Below are positions 24,801 to 35,890 of a stretch of 64,000 nucleotides of DNA, piece by piece. Each line of letters opens with the position of its first letter. Position 1 is the stretch's first letter. The position numbers and the translations under genes were made by a program. The notes below the pieces were generated by a model that was not told where the DNA came from, ran no database searches, and saw only the letters and a program-made list of their open reading frames with translations. Source of the DNA: Adiantum capillus-veneris (Eukaryota; Streptophyta; Polypodiopsida; Polypodiales; Pteridaceae); contig CM043960.1 in the NCBI GenBank assembly GCA_014529385.2, forward strand, positions 75,239,910 through 75,303,909, written 5' to 3'.

Positions 24801-25129
24801 CTAAAATATTTAGAAATTTCTTCACTTGGAAGAGGAATCCACCAACGGCTGTGCCCTCACATATGTTAGGGGGAAAAAAGCGTTGGCTAAGGAAACCAAA
24901 ATCTGAATGATGAAGTTATAGGGCCGGAATAAGATTTTTTTTTGGTAGTCCCGTTTCCACTGCGAGACAAGACTGGGTCTCTTTCTAGGCCTATAAACCT
25001 AAACCATTGTCAATGGTAAGGGTGAATTCCCTAAAATTTTTCTTGTTTAAGGACTCTGACTTTAGTAGGCCTAGAGACCTGTCAATGGTCCCATCCCATT
25101 TTCAGTGTTGGCGGTTTGGGGACCTTACA
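21816..25129 (+). repeat. Truncated solo LTR of the D family
   Basis: The sequence is the reverse complement of the D1 LTRs. It ends exactly at GGGGACCTTACA (25129) but lacks about 470-540 bp at its start. It contains the AT-rich array, the TATA box (TTTTATAAATAAGG at 24511-24524) and a broken small-ORF copy starting at 23898. The flanking C sequence lacks roughly 190 bp relative to C1 (17070-17255), so a deletion removed one LTR end plus neighbouring DNA. No target duplication remains. Confidence 0.85.
23898..24110 (+). pseudogene. Broken small ORF in the solo D LTR
   Basis: It starts MAPKRTRGKPLTEEEDISNK like the other copies. A 4-base insertion-type change in the Gly-Pro-Ser-His segment (near 23990) introduces a stop, after which the reading continues in another frame. 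Confidence 0.45.
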
Positions 25130-26266
25130 TCTCAATCCACCTATGGGGCCAAGGCGGTTGTTTCTTAAAGCTTACACCTTGGGAAAGGAGCCACCTACTA
25201 GTCTGCATCAACATCAAACCTCTATAAAAGGTGAGGATTGGCCCTAAGCCCCTCACTTAGTCTTTTTGCATGGTGATTGTGTTGGTATAAAGAGGGATTG
25301 AGAGTTTGTTTTGGAAGCTTGCCTACTGCCTAACCATGGATCTTGTGAACAAAGAGGGTGCATCTCAGGTCCGCACTCTGTATATTTTACTGGGTTTTTT
25401 TTACCAGGCTCTCTGGTTTTCATATAATTTAAATTGTTTGGCTTAGAAACCATATTAGTCATAAACAAAACTTGTTTTTTTTTAGCTCTAACTTTTTATG
25501 CAGGTGAGTTGTTCACAGTAATTAAATAACTTTGTTGTTAAGCATAAAAGATACCTCAAAAAAGGGGGCATGTGTGGAGTTATGGGGAGCAGCTTTCACA
25601 TACCAGGAATATTGTATTATTGGAATGGTATGGGTTGCCATACACCAAGGCATGAACTATAATTTTTTGAAATCTCTTGCCATCTCTTTTGGTTTGGGGT
25701 GAGTGGCATTAGATAGTACATAATTACATCGTATACAAGCTTGGCACTATACACATGGTTGTGGTTTTGTGCACAGTTTCTCGCAAACTGATTCAAATTG
25801 GTTAGAATTTTTTTGTGCACGGTTAGGCCACTAATGCCAATATAAGTCAATGTGCATATAAGATGTAGCTACGTATTTATTGAGAATGACGTGATAACTT
25901 GTCAGGGGCTGAGCCTGACGAGCTTGAGATTGCATTCTAATGATGGTTTTTGTTTATATAAAAAAAAAAAAGCTACTAGCATAATCATGGTGTCACATTG
26001 ATGGTAAAATGTGATAAACATTCTGAAGCACATTGCAATCCAGGATGGAGATGCCGAGACAAAAATAGTCTGTATTTCATGGCTTAAGGCATGGCTTACC
26101 TACACTAGTTGGAGAAAATTTTGGAATTGTTTACTCAAACTTAATATAGAAGAGTTGATCTATTTGGATGAGTGCTTTTTTGTCTAAGCCAAGCAACTAA
26201 CTAATTGTGTCAAAGGATAGAAAAAGGTGTTTTTTAGGGATTTAACTAAAGCTGATAGCGAAACTT
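25130..26266 (+). mobile_element. C2: right part (3' segment)
   Basis: This matches 17250-18390 of C1, including the CTATGGGGCC block at its start. TATAAAAGG lies at 25214. The match is interrupted at about 26266, where the next copy (C3) begins abruptly in the middle of the gag-like region. Confidence 0.6.
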
Positions 26267-28285
26267 AGGTGTTAAGATTATTACCAAGCCATGTATTGAG
26301 GAAAAGGATTCCCCCTCAGTAAAAAGATCTTATTCTCTCGCCACCTCCCTATTCATTCACGTATTTTCTGACACGTATCTAGTCCTCTAATTTTAGTAGA
26401 GGAAAATCTTGTAACTTTACTAGGGGAAGAGGAAGAAACACCCCTATCTGGCACCTTCTTGACTTATGATCACTTATGATTTGCACGTTGGTATTGTCCC
26501 TTGTGGAAGAAAGCATCTTATAAAAAAATACTTCTTACAAAGAATTGATTTACGAACATTGTCTTTTTGAAAATGAACTTCTGGATTGGATACACCCAAA
26601 GACACATTTTTGTGAGTGTTTTGACTTACTTTTTGGAAAGCATGAAATACTTGATAATGTACTGATTGTTTGGAAGTATCAACAGCCTATTAAGAATTTG
26701 GTTTACTGTAATGATTAATTAAGACACAACACCATTCCTGAGTGATAAATATATCCCTTTTTGTAAAGATTTTGATACTTATGGAAAGCATGTTTGCACT
26801 AGTAATCCTGATTTTTTAAGGAATACCACAGTCCAAAAAAACCTAAATAAACAACTTAACCATTTCCACTTTTCCTAGAAACCCTTATTTTGCTCTATCA
26901 GTCTTACTTAGTTGTCTAACTAACCTTGTTAGAACTCTTCCAACTGGAGAAGACAGTCCTGGTGGACTTAGCAGATTTGTTGAAAAATGCTTTTTTGAAC
27001 AAATCTCGCTCTTACCTTATAAATGGTTATCTACTAAACTCACATGGATCATACCACAACTATCTGTTGAATTTCAAAAGCTTTCACATGAGTGGTTTAT
27101 AGTAGGGCTGGATAAAAGTTCAAACTATCCAACTCTTTTATGCAAAAACTTGGCTTGGAAAATAGACTACTCTCAAGTTTGTGGAAAAGAATTCACACCA
27201 CTTAACACCTCTCTATATTATGTTAGTAATACAATTTTATAAACATCTAGATGTATTAGGCCTTTCTTTTCAAGATATCAAACTTCTTATACTTTTTCCC
27301 ACCTATAAATTACACAAATATAAATTAAGTTGATGCCTCAAATGGTATTTTTACTAACATTACCAAGGATATCACCCTTTCCCTTGACTTAGTACTTTCA
27401 AAATTTGAATTTTTTTATGTCTCTAACCAAAAAAAAATCTCTAACTTTCTCCAAATACATTATGGAGCCTAGGCGACTGCCGCTAGTAGCCTTACTGTGT
27501 TGATCATGCCTGTCGCATACAATATAGGTCACACATAGTTGCCATGTGTACCCACATACTACATAATGATGGTCTTTATCTCTTGTCAATCCCCCTATGG
27601 GGCCGAGGTGGTTGTTTCTTAAAGCCTTACACCTTGGGAAAGGGGCCGGCTCTGCTGGTCTGCATCAATGTCAAACCTCTATAAAAGGTGAGGATGGCCC
27701 TGAGCCCCTCACTTATTCTTTTTGCATGGTGATTTTGTTTGTATAAAGAGAGATTTTTTTGTTGTAGGGTTAGGCTTCGAATGCCAATATAAGACAATGT
27801 ACATATAAGGTATAGCTACATATTTATTGAGAATGATGCGATAACTCCTTAAGGGGCTGAGCCTGACAAGCTTGAGATTGCATTCTAATGATAGGTTTTG
27901 TTTATAAAAAAATATATGAGCTACTAGCATAATCATGGTGTCACATTGATGGTAAAATGAGATATACATTATGAGCTACATTGCAATCCATGATGGAGAT
28001 GCTGTGACAAAATTAGTCTGTATTTCATGGATTAAGGCATGGCTTACCTACACTAGTTGGAGCAAATTTTGGAATTTTTACTCAAACTTAATATAGAGTT
28101 TGGATGAGTGATTTTTTGTCTAAGCCAAGAAACTAACTAATTGTTTAAAGCATAGAAAGTTTTGTTTTTGAGGGATTTAACTAAAGTTGATAACATCACT
28201 TACTATGTTTTGACTAATGGTTCTAAAGATGGAAGTACAAAAGAGATATACCATATTTACCATATTACTTTTAGGATAGTTATCT
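26267..28285 (+). mobile_element. C3: 5'-truncated Penelope-like copy
   Basis: It starts at GTGTTAAGATTATTACC, which corresponds to about 20695 of C2, and continues through the RT-like region (about 26800-27430) and the 3' segment. Within the 3' segment an internal deletion joins 27760 to sequence equivalent to 17945. It ends at ATAGTTATCT, the same 3' point as C1, immediately followed by another 5'-truncated copy. Confidence 0.6.
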
Positions 28286-29000
28286 GGACTTTCATCTATC
28301 CCTTATTTGTTCGGCTAGGTGGCCAAGCTAAACAATTAGTGATTTCTCAGATTGCCTTTAATATTTTTTGTGGGCTTATGCTGGATATTCTTAAAGAACT
28401 AAAATCAGATAAAGCTGGGACGTATTTGACTACGTAGGAAAACTATAAAGATGTTATTATTATTACCAATATACTCAAGCCATGTATTGAGGACGATGAT
28501 TCCCCCTCACTAAAAAGTCCTAACTTTATTGCCACCCCCAATTCATTCATGTCTTTTCTGACAACTAGCTCGTCCTCTAATTTTAGTAGAGGAAAATCTC
28601 GTAGCTTTACTAGGGGAAGAGGAAGAAACACCCTTATCCAATACCTTCTTGACTTATGATCAATTATGATGTGCAGGTTGGTATTCGCCCTTGTGGAAGG
28701 AGGCATCTTATCAATAAGACTTCTTACAAAGAACGTATTTACGAACATTGTCTTTTTTAAAATGAACTTTTGGATTCGATACACCCAAAGACTCTTTTTT
28801 GTGAGTCTTTTGACTTACTTTTTGGAAACCATGAAATACTTGATAATGTACTGATTGGTTGGAAGTGTCAACAACATATTATGGATCTGGTTTACTGTAA
28901 TATTTTTTAAGACACAATAGCGTTCCTGAGTGTACTTGTGATAAATATATCCCTTTTTGTAAAGATTCTGATACTTATGGCAAGCATGTTTGCACTTGTA

Positions 29001-29306
29001 ATTTCTGATTAGGAATACCACAGTTTGTAAAATCCTAGCTAAAGGACTTAACCATATACCCACTTTTCCTAGAAACCCTTATCTTTCTCTATCAGCTTTA
29101 CTTAGTTGTCTAGCTAACCTTGTTAGAACTCTCCAGCTGGAGAAAACTGTGGTATTTCTGATTAGGAATACCACAGTTTGTAAAATCCTAGCTAAAGGAC
29201 TTAACCATATTCCCACTTTTCCTAGAAACCCTTATCTTTCTCTGTCAGCTTTACTTAGTTGTCTAGCTAACCTTGTTAGAACTCTCCAACTGGAGAAAAC
29301 GGTTCT
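29001..29306 (+). repeat. 153-bp tandem duplication inside C4
   Basis: Two nearly identical units begin ATTTCTGATTAGGAATACC at 29001 and 29154. The duplication is absent from the other C copies, so it arose after insertion. It repeats the AKGLNHIPTF-coding part. Confidence 0.9.
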
Positions 29307-29799
29307 GCTGGACATATCAAATTTGGTCGAAATTTTCTTTTCTAAAAAAATCTCGCTCTTACCTTATAAATGTTTATCTACTGAAATCACATGGATCACA
29401 CCACAACTAGCTAATGAATTTCAAAAGCTTTCACATGACTATTTTATAGTAGTACTCGATAAAAGTTCAAAGTGTCCCACTCTTTTATGCAAAAACTTGT
29501 CTTGGAAAATAGACTACTCTTGGGTTTCTGGAAAAGAATTCACACCACTTAACACCTCTATGTATGAGGTTACTAATACAATTTTAAAAACATCTATATA
29601 TAGTAGGATATTCTTTTCAAGATACCAAACTTCTAGTTTTTTTCTCACTTATAAATTACACAAACATAAATTCAGATGGATATCTAATGCCTTGAATGGT
29701 ATTTTTACTAACATTACCAAGGATATCACCCTTTGCCTTGATTTAGTACTTTCAAAATTTGAATTTGTTTGCACCTCTAAACAAAAAAATTTGCTATAA
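29149..29799 (+). CDS. C4 RT-like ORF (216 aa), Penelope-like candidate
   Basis: This is the longest intact frame of the C RT region. In order it shows LAKGLNHIPTFPRNPYLSLS (N-terminal block), ITPQLANEFQKLSHDYF, VVLDKSSKCPTLLCKN (like the DK-x-x-N...CK fingers block of some Penelope-like RTs), then FLTYKLHKHKFRWISNALNG and FTNITKDITLCLDLVLSK (like the KxHK...R-I fingers/palm block). It stops before any YxDD catalytic box, so it cannot be active alone. The first Met lies in the duplicated unit and is probably not the natural start. A non-Penelope RT is possible. Confidence 0.4.
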   Translation: MVFLIRNTTVCKILAKGLNHIPTFPRNPYLSLSALLSCLANLVRTLQLEKTVLLDISNLVEIFFSKKISLLPYKCLSTEITWITPQLANEFQKLSHDYFIVVLDKSSKCPTLLCKNLSWKIDYSWVSGKEFTPLNTSMYEVTNTILKTSIYSRIFFSRYQTSSFFLTYKLHKHKFRWISNALNGIFTNITKDITLCLDLVLSKFEFVCTSKQKNLL

Positions 29800-29805
29800 C
29801 TTTCT

Positions 29806-31312
29806 CCAGAAACCCAAGAGTAGGCTATTTTCCAAGCCAAGTTTTTGCCTAAAAGAGTGCGACATTTTGAACTTTTATCCAGCCCTACTATGAAACAGTC
29901 ATGTGAAAGCTTTTTAAACTCAACATCTAGTTGTGGTGTGATCCATGTGTTTCAGTAGATAACCATTTATAAGGTCAGAGCAAGATTTTTTGAAAAAAAC
30001 ATTTTTCAACGAAATGTGCTAAAGTCTGGCAGGACTGTCTTCTCCAGTTGGAGATTTCTAATAAGGCCTGTTAGACAGCTAAGTAAAGCTGATATAGAAA
30101 GATAAGGGCTTTTAGGAAAAGTGGGTATATGGTTAAGTCCTTTAACTAGGATTTTTTGAACTGTGGTATTCCTAATCAGATCAAGATTACAAGTGCATAC
30201 ATGCTTGCCATAAGTATCAAAATCTTTACAAAAAGGGGTATATTTATCACAAGTACACTCGGGAATGGTGTTGTGTCTTAAAAAATCATTACAGTAAACC
30301 AGATTCTTAATAGGTTGATGGTACTTCCAACCAATCCGTACATTATCAAGTATTTCATGATTTCCAAAAAGTAAGTCAAAACACTCACAAAAAACTTTCT
30401 TTGGGTGTATCCAATCAAGAATCTCATTTTGAAAAAGACACCCCCACAAGGGCCAATACCAACATGCACATCATAAGTGATCATAAGTCAAGAAGGTGCC
30501 AGATAGGGGTGTTTCTTCCTCTTTTCCTAGTAAAACTACGAGATTTTCCTCTACTAAAATCAGAGGACAAGCTAGGTATCAAAAAATCCGTGAATGAATT
30601 GGGGGTGGCGAGAGAGCTAGATCTTTTAAGTGAGGGGGAATCATCGTCCTCAATACATGGCTTGAGTAAATTGGTAATAATCTTAACACCTTTTTAGTTT
30701 GCATACGTAGTCAAATACGTCCCAAGTTCATCTGATTTCAGTTCTTTAAGAATATCCAACATAAGGCCACAAAAATACTAAAAGCAATCTAAGAAGTTAC
30801 TAATTGTTTAGCTTGGCCTTCTAGCCAAGAACAGATAAGGGATAGATGAAAGTCCGCCGGCTTCTAAAGAAAGAACTAGTCCAGTTGGTTGAGGATTAAC
30901 CAAATAGCATGGTCAAACCACATAATGCTCAATTCGCATGATCCTTTAGGGTCAAGGAATTTGCAAACACAATTAGCATATGGTCAAAAAACATTCCAAA
31001 TAGATTTTGTGTATAAGTCATGATTACTTTTAGCAAACTCCATGTTCCCTTTTGTCCAAATGTATAGACTAGTATTGGAAGAGCATTTGGAATGGTCAAT
31101 AAGGTTAAGATTAAAGGGGGCTTTAATGAGTTCTCCTTTGTCTAAGAACTGTTCTCTTGTCAAAATTCTGAGTCTACAATCGTCAATTGTGGAGGCAGGA
31201 AATTTAGCTAGATAGACCAATGTTTCACTAAGAATTGGTGCCAAAAAGACTTTTTTAGGTAGAATCCGGGGTTGATGGTCTACACCAAAGGATTCAATTT
31301 CAATTTTTCAAC
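29806..31312 (-). mobile_element. C5: inverted Penelope-like copy
   Basis: Read on the minus strand it runs from the mid gag-like region (31312, equivalent to about 15475 of C1) to the RT-like region. It ends at 29806 within the block equivalent to 29530 of C4, so C4 and C5 form a tail-to-tail inverted pair. Minus frames 31244-30984 (APILSETLVYLAKFPAS) and 30449-30006 (Cys-rich plus KGLNHIPTF) are its best coding parts. Confidence 0.65.
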
Positions 31313-31315
31313 AAG

Positions 31316-31318
<3 letters not shown>

Positions 31319-31351
<33 letters not shown>
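31319..31351. repeat. (TG)16 microsatellite
   Basis: An uninterrupted TG run lies exactly at the outer edge of inverted copy C5. Simple repeats at retroelement ends are common, and here it could mark the insertion site. Confidence 0.95.
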
Positions 31352-31353
<2 letters not shown>

Positions 31354-33879
31354 GCATTAATAACTAGTTTTATGGTATTCTGTGGTATTTTTTGCCATCT
31401 AGTATTGATGGACACTACTTTGGTTTTAAATTTGTTCTATAGAAGAAATAGGAATCACGCTCTTATTCGTGATTTGGTTTTGTTCTTGGATGGGTTAATA
31501 AAAAGGTGAGTGGATTTAAGCTGGTACAGGCATTGTATTTTTTTTATTACTATATAGGGAAGCTTGAGCATTTTCATAAAGTTACTTGAAACACTTTGAG
31601 ACGTGTTGAATATTTTATGATTTTTTTGAAATTTTTCTTGTAGAACCAGAAAAAAATCTGGCAAATTTTATTAATGGTTACCAACTCTCGTGAAACGCAT
31701 GCTTGTCTAATGCAGGAATCATGCTAATTGCATGGATCATAGTGAATACTAGCCCATAGAAAATTAAGGCAATCAATAACAAGTTGCAAATGGCTAGACT
31801 ATAGCATGATATATAGAAAAGCCAAAACTGTTGTCAAAACTATCATTGTAATAAATCACAAATCATGATAAAAATGGGTGGCTTTGGGGGTGTGACAACG
31901 ATAACAACTGGTAGGGGTCACTTGGTACCTGTCTACCCATTCATTGTAGCCTATTCTAATAAGCTTTGATATTTGGATGGTGGTAGGTACTGACCTGTCC
32001 TTCACCTACTAGGGGACATACCTACTCCTCTTGGATGGCTAGTTGTACTTTGTGTACTTGATGAATCAATTGATTAAATTGTAATGTCTAATCAAGTTTC
32101 ATGTTGTATAATTATAATTGAGCTCTTTTTTGAAATTTACGAGTTACGTTTGATAGTAAGTGGATACAATTCACTATATAGTTCTATAAAGATGGAAAAA
32201 TAACACAAACACACACACACACACATACGCATCCACATGCCTCATGCTATGCTACCCTTGCAGCACACATATATGTATTCCTCTTCATCATTTTTAAGCA
32301 TTTATGTTAATACATAACAACATCCAATGCTATAATTGTATAAGACTCAATTTTTGTCAATGTTACTTTGATTGTACATAGGCAAGAAATGATATTGATG
32401 GAGTACGTGTTCATAGTGAAAAAGGAATTGAGCAAGCCAATAAATAATGTCGAGCATTCCTTTGGAATATTTTTCCAATAAAATAACAATATTGTCCAAA
32501 TCCATTTGGGTTTTGGTAGCTACCACCTCATTGTTTTCACTTCATATTTAGTTCACTATAACTATTTGGACACACCACTCTATGTGGTCCACCGGCATTG
32601 CAACTAACCCTATTTTAATCCATAAAAAATAGTCACTTGCAAAACAATGAGCATCATAAGTATACTATTTTTGTGTTTAATTTGTACTTGGCTATAAAAA
32701 TGGTCAAGCGGATGCGGTTATATTAAAGGAGCGTATGGTAGTCCATGATGCTCTAGAGCATGTCCCTAGGATTTATAGAGTGTAACTAGATTAAAGAAGC
32801 ATAACTCATCTAAACACGCTTTTGAATAGATTGGTTTAGAACAACATCAATCAAATTTGATTTGAAATTTTCAAGCATAAAAAGATCACTCAAGAGTCTT
32901 GATTTGTTACTAGTATGGTTGGTTCAATCACATATATTGATGATAGTCATACACACATTTCAATTTGCTACAATATTTTAAATCAAGCCCTCAAATATAC
33001 TCCACCTTGCACTTTGAGAATTTAGTGGTAAAGATAATACATTTTTTGTGGTTGATCTCCTTTAGGCTTAGCCAAGTTAATGATTACTTTGCAAGACAAA
33101 CAAGTGACTATAAAGATGACATTCAAAATGTCGATCAACACTTGTGAACCTAAGCTTGATTTTTCAAACCACAAACTTGTTATAGCTAGGGCTACCTTCA
33201 CCAAATTTAATAAAGGTCGTACGTGACCCTATCTCCCTCTCCAAGCAAAAAACCTTGTTAGTAAATAATTAGTGGTAGGCTAGGGATGTATGTACATGAT
33301 GCAACATCAAAAACACATGGTGAGATAGGTGTTGTCTTTCTTCCCACAATAAGAAATGAATGTTCTAAAAATCTTGTTTTTGTGGATGGTGGTAGGTATC
33401 TTATTTCACATTCATCAACAATTACTAAAAACCTCGATCTACAGAATGAGGCAGTCATGAATTGTATGCTATGTAGCTAAAAGACAATTTAGTCTTTTTT
33501 AAAGAATGTCATAAATTTTTCTTTGATCAAAAAGTTTTAAACCTTAAAATCCCTTCAACCCTACTTTTACATTTTTTTTTTAGCATGTTGCAGATTGAAT
33601 TGGACACTTTGTAGGCCTACTTTAAGTTTAAATTGTGAATATTAATCTAAATATCTATGTTTCTAAGTGAAGGGAAATTCAACATAAACACAGACATGAA
33701 CAGCTTGGTCAAGTAATCAACATCCTATGATTTAAAGAATTAGCTAGTCTATCTCTATTATTTAATCCTCATTATGGTACATGGAAAGGGGATTGGATCC
33801 CTTCCTTGGTGAAATTTGAGTAAGATCGATCTATCCCCATTATCTCTCTTAGTACCCAATGTGTCCTATCATGTTTTCA
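31352..33879. other. Intergenic DNA, nothing recognised
   Basis: This is AT-rich with scattered short frames (none over 70 codons) and a short (AC)8 run at 32209-32225. I can support no gene or element boundary. Confidence 0.4.
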
Positions 33880-35880
33880 AGGAGAAAACTTCCACAAGAA
33901 TGCATCATTTTCCAACAAGACCCTCTGTGCTCTCAGCACAACTTCAGCTAATGATTGGGTTGCTCTTTTAGCGAAATTTAGGAAGGATAACTTTGATATC
34001 CTATATCTTGTAGATTGCATTGGGGAATTCGGAAGGTCATTTGGAGGGACTTATTGAGGAGAAAGAAAATAAGATTTATATCTTGCATCATATGAGGAAT
34101 GGGAGCTAGTGGAGTCTATTATAGGTCTCATCTCTATAATCCATGTTGACATTGGTGTTTTACAGTATGATGGAAGAACTAGCAAGAGTCTTGGAGACGA
34201 GGGAATTTTCTTCTACAAACGTTTCTACTAGCTCAACCAAAAACATAAAAAAGGTACTCTGGTTAAACTCCCTCTCCCCAATTGTAGCTATATTGATTGT
34301 CCAATCCCGGACACCATAGTGTGTGATGATCTTAGAAGCAAGTTGTTTAGGGATTTGCAGAGGTCCCTACAAAATTTAGTGCCCACTAAGTTGGTAAAGA
34401 TTGCTAATTTTTTTTCTATAAGTTTATTTGTGAAATTATTTCACACTTGCCACCTACATGTTGCAAAGACAATGCTGGTATGTAAATCTCTAGATGCTTG
34501 CTTCTGTGACAAGCTTCTTGATAGAGGGTGGTATGTTAAAGAAGTGGACGGCATACATTGCGAGGTTTCACTAGACACGTGATTCGCACACTGTCCCTTC
34601 TCATCTCCTTCTAGTACCAGCACTCTCAAATTGTTGTAGGCTACTCTAAGTCTATTCCTATTGATCAAGATTCTACAATTGTGGAGAAAAATGGTGTCAT
34701 AGATGTGGAGGTATTCGACAAAGAGCTCAACAAAGTGTTGATATCATCATATGGGACATGGATTTGGAAAAAAGGTTTATAGTATAGGAGTACATCTGGT
34801 TTGGTAGGGAGGTAGTGGCTGTCAATGAAAACACACTTCTTCTGCAAATTCAAAAAATCAAATTGGGAACGTTCGATTCCCGCTACGTTTGCAAACCATA
34901 TTAACAAGGGGATTGAGGTTTCTCTGCAGCATAGAGGACCATATTGCAACCCAGAACCTTGGAAGTAGAAACTGTATAGATTCCTTAGTTCCCAGATGCA
35001 CAATGGCTCTGCGATCGCCTATTCCGAAGGTGCACATGTTGACAAGTTTTGTGTGGGGATCATACGGCTTCTAAAACAACAACAATTTGTTGATGTCCAA
35101 AACAACTAGTCTTTGCAAACATTGTGTGAAACAAATAAGTAGCTAGACTATAGGTTGACTTTCATATTCTTTTACATTGGTTATTACTGGAACAATCATA
35201 TCAATGTCTAGCAAAGATCCATACTGGGTTTGCCACTCATTGAGGTTGTCTTGTCTAGTATTGACATCCTCGAGCTTCTTCTCTTGTTCTTCTGTTGTTT
35301 GAGACTCTTGTGTCTCCAATGTTGAGGGCCCCATTGCACCTGAATTAGCTTCGAATGTTCTATGATCTCTTTGTGACTTTATAGCTCAACAGGTGGAATT
35401 CTGGCAGAGGTGTGCTCTACTTGAGGGTTATAGTGTTCTTTCTCAGCCCCTCTCTCTGTATAAACTTCTTTCTTCTGAAACCCTCCAAGTGTAGAGGGAG
35501 TTTCAACATTTATTTCTTCGTCAACCCCTCAGTTTGTGTGCTCTTGCTCCTATGTGGGCTTCCCCTCATTTGGAATTTTCTCCTTGTCAAACTCTCCCTC
35601 TACACCTTTTCTTTTCTTAGAAGTTCCTCCCTCCACTTGATTATGTCCTTTCTCAGGTGTCCTTATGAAATCTGTTTGTTGTTGTCCCTCACCAGTCATT
35701 GTTAACTCTACAATGGGGTCATCCAATAGGGTTTGTTTTGCATCCATGCTCACAAAATGTGAAATTGCAAGCAGATGCTTGATTAGGGGGGCACGGTATT
35801 GCTACAAGTACTGTATGGTGTACTTCTCCAATGCACTCTCCAAAAGACAAAAAAAAAAAACAAAATGGAACTCGGACACA
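33880..35880 (+). pseudogene. Decayed coding stretch of unknown origin
   Basis: Plus-strand frames follow one another with protein-like composition. They include SANDWVALLAKFRKDNFD near 33950, KGTLVKLPLPNCSYIDCPIP near 34255, the 87-codon frame 34319-34582, and INKGIEVSLQHRGPYCNPEPW near 34900. The first resembles FNDWVKILATLDKDSKD of the C gag-like ORF, a possible distant relative. Minus-strand frames 35753-35550 and 35334-35143 are hydrophilic (Glu/Lys/Gln-rich) and could equally be the coding sense there. No family is recognised. Confidence 0.25.
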
Positions 35881-35890
35881 ATTTTGTCCA

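Larger units (their letters stand above)
28286..29804 (+). mobile_element. C4: 5'-truncated Penelope-like copy
   Basis: It begins with GGACTTTCATCTATCCCTT, equivalent to about 15928 of C1, directly after the 3' end of C3. It contains the rest of the gag-like region, the RG-rich segment near 28610, and the best-preserved RT-like frame (29149-29799). It ends against an inverted copy. Confidence 0.6.
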
